This document shows positions 59,184 to 64,000 of a stretch of 64,000 bases of DNA, one piece after another. Each line of letters starts with the position of its first letter. The stretch's first letter is position 1. A model generated the notes under the pieces. That model saw only the letters and a program-made list of their open reading frames with translations. It did not search any database and was not told where the DNA came from. The DNA lies in the NCBI RefSeq assembly GCF_002291445.1, contig NZ_CP014137.1, positions 124,001-188,000 on the forward strand, read 5' to 3'. A program made the position numbers and the translations under genes. The DNA comes from Brenneria goodwinii. GTDB lineage: Bacteria > Pseudomonadota > Gammaproteobacteria > Enterobacterales > Enterobacteriaceae.

Positions 59184-59837
59184 TTACTTATGTGTGACGG
59201 CTTTTACTGCGCGGTCGCCACAGAATTGAATCAGATAAACCAGAATAACCAACAATATTAATACAGTATTCATCACTGTCGCGTTATAACCAATATAACC
59301 ATACTGATAACCAATTTGACCTAAGCCGCCCGCGCCAACGGCGCCGCCCATCGCGGAATAACCCACAAGTGTGATGAGCGTGATGGTCGCGGCGTTAATC
59401 AGACTCGGTAATGCTTCTGGCAACAGTATTTTTCTGATGATTTGCATGGGCGTCGCTCCCATGGCTCGTGACGCTTCAATCAATCCTGTTGGAATCTCCA
59501 GCAGCGCGTTTTCTACCATACGGGCAATAAAAGGCGCCGCGCCGACGGTTAATGGAACAATTGCGGCTTGCAGACCGATGGATGTACCGACAATGATGCG
59601 GGTGAATGGAATCATCCATACCAGTAAAATGATAAAAGGAATTGAGCGGAAAATATTTACCAGGGCTGAAAGCCCCCGGTAAAGTTTGGGGTTAGAGATA
59701 ATTTGCCCCGGTCGGGTGGTGTAAAGCAGCACGCCCACCGGCAGGCCAAGCACAAAACCAAAAAAGCCGGAAACCAATGTCATTGCCACGGTTTCCCACA
59801 CACCACGGGCCATTAGCCACATCATGGCTTCAGACAT
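59184..59837 (-). CDS. metI: D-methionine ABC transporter permease MetI
   Basis: Inner-membrane permease of MetNIQ, 217 residues with five hydrophobic helices. Family features: MSEAMMWLMARGVWETVAMT at the N-terminus, FGFVLGLPVGVLLYTTRPGQ, LVNIFRSIPFIILLVWMIPF, and the coupling motif EASRAMGATPMQIIRKILLP that contacts MetN. It overlaps metN by 8 bp, so translation is coupled. A homodimer with two MetN is the known architecture. Confidence 0.95.
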   Translation of the reverse strand: MSEAMMWLMARGVWETVAMTLVSGFFGFVLGLPVGVLLYTTRPGQIISNPKLYRGLSALVNIFRSIPFIILLVWMIPFTRIIVGTSIGLQAAIVPLTVGAAPFIARMVENALLEIPTGLIEASRAMGATPMQIIRKILLPEALPSLINAATITLITLVGYSAMGGAVGAGGLGQIGYQYGYIGYNATVMNTVLILLVILVYLIQFCGDRAVKAVTHK

Positions 59838-60861
59838 AACCTAATACCTCGATATTTGCATGGTGATCCTGCAGGAATTTTATTGCCGCCAGAGTATCCG
59901 CTTCCTGGCCGTGCATTTCCGCCAGCATAATGCCGAATTTTACTCCGCCTGCATAATCCATCTGCGCGCTGATGATATTATTGTTGATGTTGAAACGCCG
60001 GGCGACTTCGGATAGCAACGGCGCGTCCACGGATTGACCGGTAAACTCCATCCGCAGCAATGGCACGCTGCCTTCCCGCTGCGTTGGCGTCATGCGTTCA
60101 ACGTAATCTTCGGGAATATCCAAATGTAATGTTGAATGGATGAATTTCTGCGCCAGCGGGGTTTTGGGGTGGGAGAACAATTGTCCCACCGTGTCCTGCT
60201 CAATCAGACACCCATCGCTGATCACGGCGACCTGGTCGCAAATACGTTTTACGACATCCATTTCGTGGGTGATTAATAGGATCGTCAGTCCCAGACGACG
60301 ATTGATATCTTTAAGTAACGTCAAAATGGATCGGGTCGTTGCCGGATCCAACGCGCTGGTTGCTTCGTCGCACAACAAAACTTTAGGGTTACTGGCTAAT
60401 GAACGGGCAATGGCTACACGCTGCTTTTGTCCGCCCGAAAGGTTGGCGGGGTAGGCGTCGTGCTTGTCTGACAGACCCACCAAATCCAGTAATTCATTCA
60501 CCCGGCGGGTAATTTCGCTCTTTGGCGTGTTATCAAGTTCCAGCGGAAGGGCGATATTGCCGAAAACCGTGCGCGACGAAAGCAAATTAAAATGTTGAAA
60601 AATCATCCCAATTTGACGGCGAGCTTGTGTTAGCTGGTTTTCTGATAGTTTCGTCAGATCCTGCCCATCAACCAGCACGGTGCCTTGAGTTGGCCGTTCT
60701 AATAAATTGACGCAGCGAATCAACGTGCTTTTACCGGCACCCGATGAGCCGATAACGCCATAGATTTGTCCTTTGGGAACATGAAGGTTTACATTGGCAA
60801 GCGCGGTGATTTCTCGCCCGTTTTGCTGAAAAACCTTAGTAATATTAGAAAGTTCAATCAT
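59830..60861 (-). CDS. metN: D-methionine ABC transporter ATP-binding protein MetN
   Basis: ATPase of the methionine importer, 343 residues. Walker A VIGSSGAGKSTLIRCVNLLE, Q-loop MIFQHFNLLSSRTVFGNIAL, signature LSGGQKQRVAIARSLASNPK, Walker B VLLCDEATSALDP, H-loop LLITHEMDVVKRICDQ. The C-terminal NIL domain (about 265-343: LLRMEFTGQSVDAPLLSEVA, NIEVLGYV end) binds methionine and inhibits transport when the cell is full. It is the first gene of metNIQ, preceded by a MetJ operator at 60932. Confidence 0.96.
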   Translation of the reverse strand: MIELSNITKVFQQNGREITALANVNLHVPKGQIYGVIGSSGAGKSTLIRCVNLLERPTQGTVLVDGQDLTKLSENQLTQARRQIGMIFQHFNLLSSRTVFGNIALPLELDNTPKSEITRRVNELLDLVGLSDKHDAYPANLSGGQKQRVAIARSLASNPKVLLCDEATSALDPATTRSILTLLKDINRRLGLTILLITHEMDVVKRICDQVAVISDGCLIEQDTVGQLFSHPKTPLAQKFIHSTLHLDIPEDYVERMTPTQREGSVPLLRMEFTGQSVDAPLLSEVARRFNINNNIISAQMDYAGGVKFGIMLAEMHGQEADTLAAIKFLQDHHANIEVLGYV

Positions 60862-60931
60862 AAATTTTATTGTAAGCGCCTATGGCTGGATAAATCAGAT
60901 TCTGAAGAGTCAGAATGTTAGCTGGATGTTA

Positions 60932-60955
60932 GGGCGTCTAGACGTCTAAGTCAAT
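60932..60955. promoter_or_regulatory. MetJ operator (met boxes) of metNIQ
   Basis: GGGCGTCT-AGACGTCT-AAGTCAAT: three consecutive 8-bp units against the met box AGACGTCT, the middle one perfect and the first with 6 of 8. It lies 70 bp upstream of metN, the expected place for MetJ-SAM repression. The region also separates divergent gmhB. Confidence 0.88.
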
Positions 60956-61039
60956 TGAGATTGTCGTTACCCGGCATTCTCACTGAGAAGAAAAACATGC
61001 GATACTAACCGGCAATTTACGCCATCGGGAGCAAAGTAA

Positions 61040-61615
61040 GTGGCACAGAGTGTTCCAGCAGTTTTTCTTGATCGTGACGGTACGATTAATGTCGATCACG
61101 GTTATGTTCATGAGATCGATCAGTTTCAATTCATTGACGGTGTTATTGATGCCATGCGTGAGTTGAAGAATATGGGATTCGCGTTAGTTCTGGTTACCAA
61201 TCAATCGGGCATTGCCCGCGGTAAATTTACTGAAGATCAGTTTATGCAACTGACAGAATGGATGGATTGGTCTTTGGCCGACCGCGGTGTGGATTTGGAT
61301 GGCATCTATTTCTGCCCGCATCATCCTGAATACGGAAATGAAGAGTATCGTCTGGTCTGCGATTGCCGCAAACCTGAACCGGGCATGCTGATTTCCGCAC
61401 AGCGTCATCTGAATATCGATATGGCCGCTTCCTATATGGTAGGTGATAAAGCTGAAGATATGCAGGCTGCAATCGCCGCCGGCGTGGGAACCAAAGTTTT
61501 GGTTCGTACGGGTAAGCCCATCACCGAAGTGGGGGAGTCTTTGGCTGATGACGTTATCAATAGCCTTGCCGATCTGCCTCAGTGGATAAAAACGCGCACT
61601 AAATCGACCAAGTGA
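61040..61615 (+). CDS. gmhB: D-glycero-beta-D-manno-heptose-1,7-bisphosphate 7-phosphatase GmhB
   Basis: HAD-family phosphatase of ADP-heptose synthesis for the LPS inner core. It starts at GTG and has 191 residues, as in Escherichia. The nucleophile motif is FLDRDGTINVDHGYVHEI; VLVTNQSGIARGKF, the zinc-binding CPHHPEYG and CDCRKPEPGM with its catalytic Lys, and MVGDKAEDMQAAIAAGVGTK follow. It lies immediately upstream of an rRNA operon, as in Escherichia (rrnH), and divergent from metN. Confidence 0.95.
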   Translation: MAQSVPAVFLDRDGTINVDHGYVHEIDQFQFIDGVIDAMRELKNMGFALVLVTNQSGIARGKFTEDQFMQLTEWMDWSLADRGVDLDGIYFCPHHPEYGNEEYRLVCDCRKPEPGMLISAQRHLNIDMAASYMVGDKAEDMQAAIAAGVGTKVLVRTGKPITEVGESLADDVINSLADLPQWIKTRTKSTK

Positions 61616-61655
61616 ATGAATGTTGCGCAAACAGTAAAAAGTTGGCGATATTCGC

Positions 61656-61683
61656 TTGCGCTTCTGAGCTGGCTCCCTATAAT
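61656..61683 (+). promoter_or_regulatory. rrn P1 promoter
   Basis: TTGCGC, 16 bp, TATAAT, then the GC-rich discriminator GCGCCTCC typical of stringently controlled rRNA promoters. The 16-bp spacer is also typical of rrn P1. An AT-rich UP-element-like stretch (AAACAGTAAAAAG) precedes it. Confidence 0.8.
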
Positions 61684-61760
61684 GCGCCTCCATCGACACG
61701 GCGCTGTGAATTCACAACCGGGTCGGTAAAAAAAAGAGAACAACCTGTTTGAAATAAACA

Positions 61761-61788
61761 TTGACTCTTAAAGAGGAAAGCGTAATAT
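61761..61788 (+). promoter_or_regulatory. rrn P2 promoter
   Basis: TTGACT, 16 bp, TAATAT, followed by ACGCCACC. It lies 105 bp downstream of P1, as in other enterobacterial rRNA operons. Confidence 0.8.
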
Positions 61789-61824
61789 ACGCCACCTCGC
61801 GCGGCGGCTCCGGCCACAGTGCAC

Positions 61825-61836
61825 TGCTCTTTAACA
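61825..61836 (+). promoter_or_regulatory. rrn leader boxA antitermination site
   Basis: TGCTCTTTAACA matches the boxA element that loads the Nus factor antitermination complex on rRNA transcripts. The remaining leader to 61988 contains the stem sequence for RNase III processing. Confidence 0.85.
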
Positions 61837-61988
61837 ATTTAATCAGACAATCTGTGTGGGCACTCACAAGACCGTATCGGCAACGATATAAAAAAGTCTT
61901 GAAGAGTGACTAGCAGTAAATTCATTACGAATAAACAGTTACTAATTCTTTGAGCACAGCTATTAACTTAGCGAATCAAACAAATCTT

Positions 61989-63530
<1,542 letters not shown>

Positions 63531-63620
63531 CCAAAAGCCTGATGTAGGTAATGTGCAGTGTCCACAACAGATTGTCTGATGAAAGTCATGAGCAAAAGCG
63601 TCAACAAAGTACGGTGTCGT

Positions 63621-63696
63621 GTCCCCTTCGTCTAGAGGCCCAGGACACCGCCCTTTCACGGCGGTAACAGGGGTTCGAATCCCCTAGGGGACGCCA
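63621..63696 (+). tRNA. gltT: tRNA-Glu (anticodon UUC)
   Basis: 76 nt including the encoded CCA: acceptor GTCCCCT...AGGGGAC, anticodon stem CCGCC-CTTTCAC-GGCGG with TTC at 63655-63657, and T arm AGGGGTTCGAATCCCCT. It lies in the 16S-23S spacer, so this is a Glu-type rrn operon and not the Ile-Ala type found at the same locus (rrnH) in Escherichia. Confidence 0.97.
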
Positions 63697-63804
63697 GCGC
63701 ATCCGACCATTCCGGTGAAAGCGGGGGGTCATCCAGTAAGTCGATATTTTAATGCTTACGCCATATCCTAAAGCTGATTAGCAATAGTCAGGTTTTATGA
63801 TATT

Positions 63805-63816
63805 TGCTCTTTAACA
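63805..63816 (+). promoter_or_regulatory. Spacer boxA before 23S
   Basis: TGCTCTTTAACA again, in the 16S-23S spacer about 140 bp before 23S, as usual in enterobacterial rrn operons. The spacer from 63697 to 63954 has no second tRNA. Confidence 0.8.
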
Positions 63817-63954
63817 ATCTGGAACAAGCTGAAATTTGAAACGATGCGGCTAAACATATCTCTCCGTGTAGTACTGAGATGTGATTTGGCTGTATCAGAG
63901 TCTCTCAAATAATCGCAGCGCGAATGTGTTTTACGAAACACCTTCGGGTTGTGA

Positions 63955-64000
63955 GGTTAAGCGACTAAGCGTACACGGTGGATGCCTAGGCAGTCAGAGG
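63955..64000 (+). rRNA. rrl: 23S ribosomal RNA (5' end only)
   Basis: GGTTAAGCGACTAAGCGTAC is the standard 5' end of enterobacterial 23S rRNA, followed by ACGGTGGATGCC. Only 46 nt lie inside the window. Confidence 0.95.

Overview
The window is chromosomal DNA of an enterobacterium of the order Enterobacterales, most likely a soft-rot or plant-associated Pectobacteriaceae (Brenneria/Pectobacterium/Dickeya-like). The evidence is the near-Escherichia protein sequences and gene orders, ERIC repeats, a 1542-nt 16S rRNA gene, and a rhiT-rhiN pair for rhamnogalacturonan fragments of plant cell walls. Genus assignment is inference.

Layout. 1-1.3 kb: 3' part of ligA and a DUF3820 gene. 1.3-4.5 kb (minus strand): two tandem FlxA-like genes and an Aer-like PAS chemoreceptor, with sigma-28-type promoters before the flxA-like genes, and a decayed small ORF. 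4.6-11.2 kb: galactarate/glucarate catabolism, with garD divergent from garP-garL-garR-garK across an intergenic region that carries two CRP-like sites. 11.2-19.2 kb: barA (minus), rlmD, relA, mazG. 19.2-28.6 kb: a block inserted between mazG and pyrG, holding a PuuB-like oxidase, an AraC regulator, an aldehyde dehydrogenase and potFGHI, which together suggest putrescine uptake and oxidation. 28.7-33.2 kb: pyrG, eno and a complete IS4 copy inside the eno terminator. 33.6-36.3 kb: rhiT-rhiN. 36.5-39.3 kb: a secreted MBL-fold hydrolase, queE and queD. 39.5-48.5 kb: cysJIH and cysG-cysDNC, i.e. sulfate activation, reduction to sulfide and siroheme synthesis in one block. 48.7-55 kb: DUF3561, ftsB-ispD-ispF-truD, pcm, nlpD, rpoS; surE is missing and seems to have left a scar. 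55-61.6 kb: proS-trmO-rcsF, metNIQ (minus) and gmhB. 61.6-64 kb: rrn promoters, 16S, tRNA-Glu and the start of 23S.

The most unusual content is between genes. A structured repeat of about 300 nt occurs three times (17983-18300, 19343-19748, 38483-38813). Several of its hairpins are kept by compensatory changes, and its first hairpin has a GAAA tetraloop. Two copies sit inside miniature transposons with Tn5/IS50-like ends and target-site duplications. Every transposon insertion I can reconstruct here (three miniature elements and IS4) lies in the loop or core of a pre-existing hairpin. A second, smaller double-hairpin repeat (22383-22495 twice, 55093-55130) also shows stem covariation, and one copy encodes the C-terminus of the AraC protein. 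Full and internally deleted ERIC copies complete the picture of a genome rich in palindromic repeats.

All gene calls come from reading the translated sequence and from memory of the families. No database search was run.
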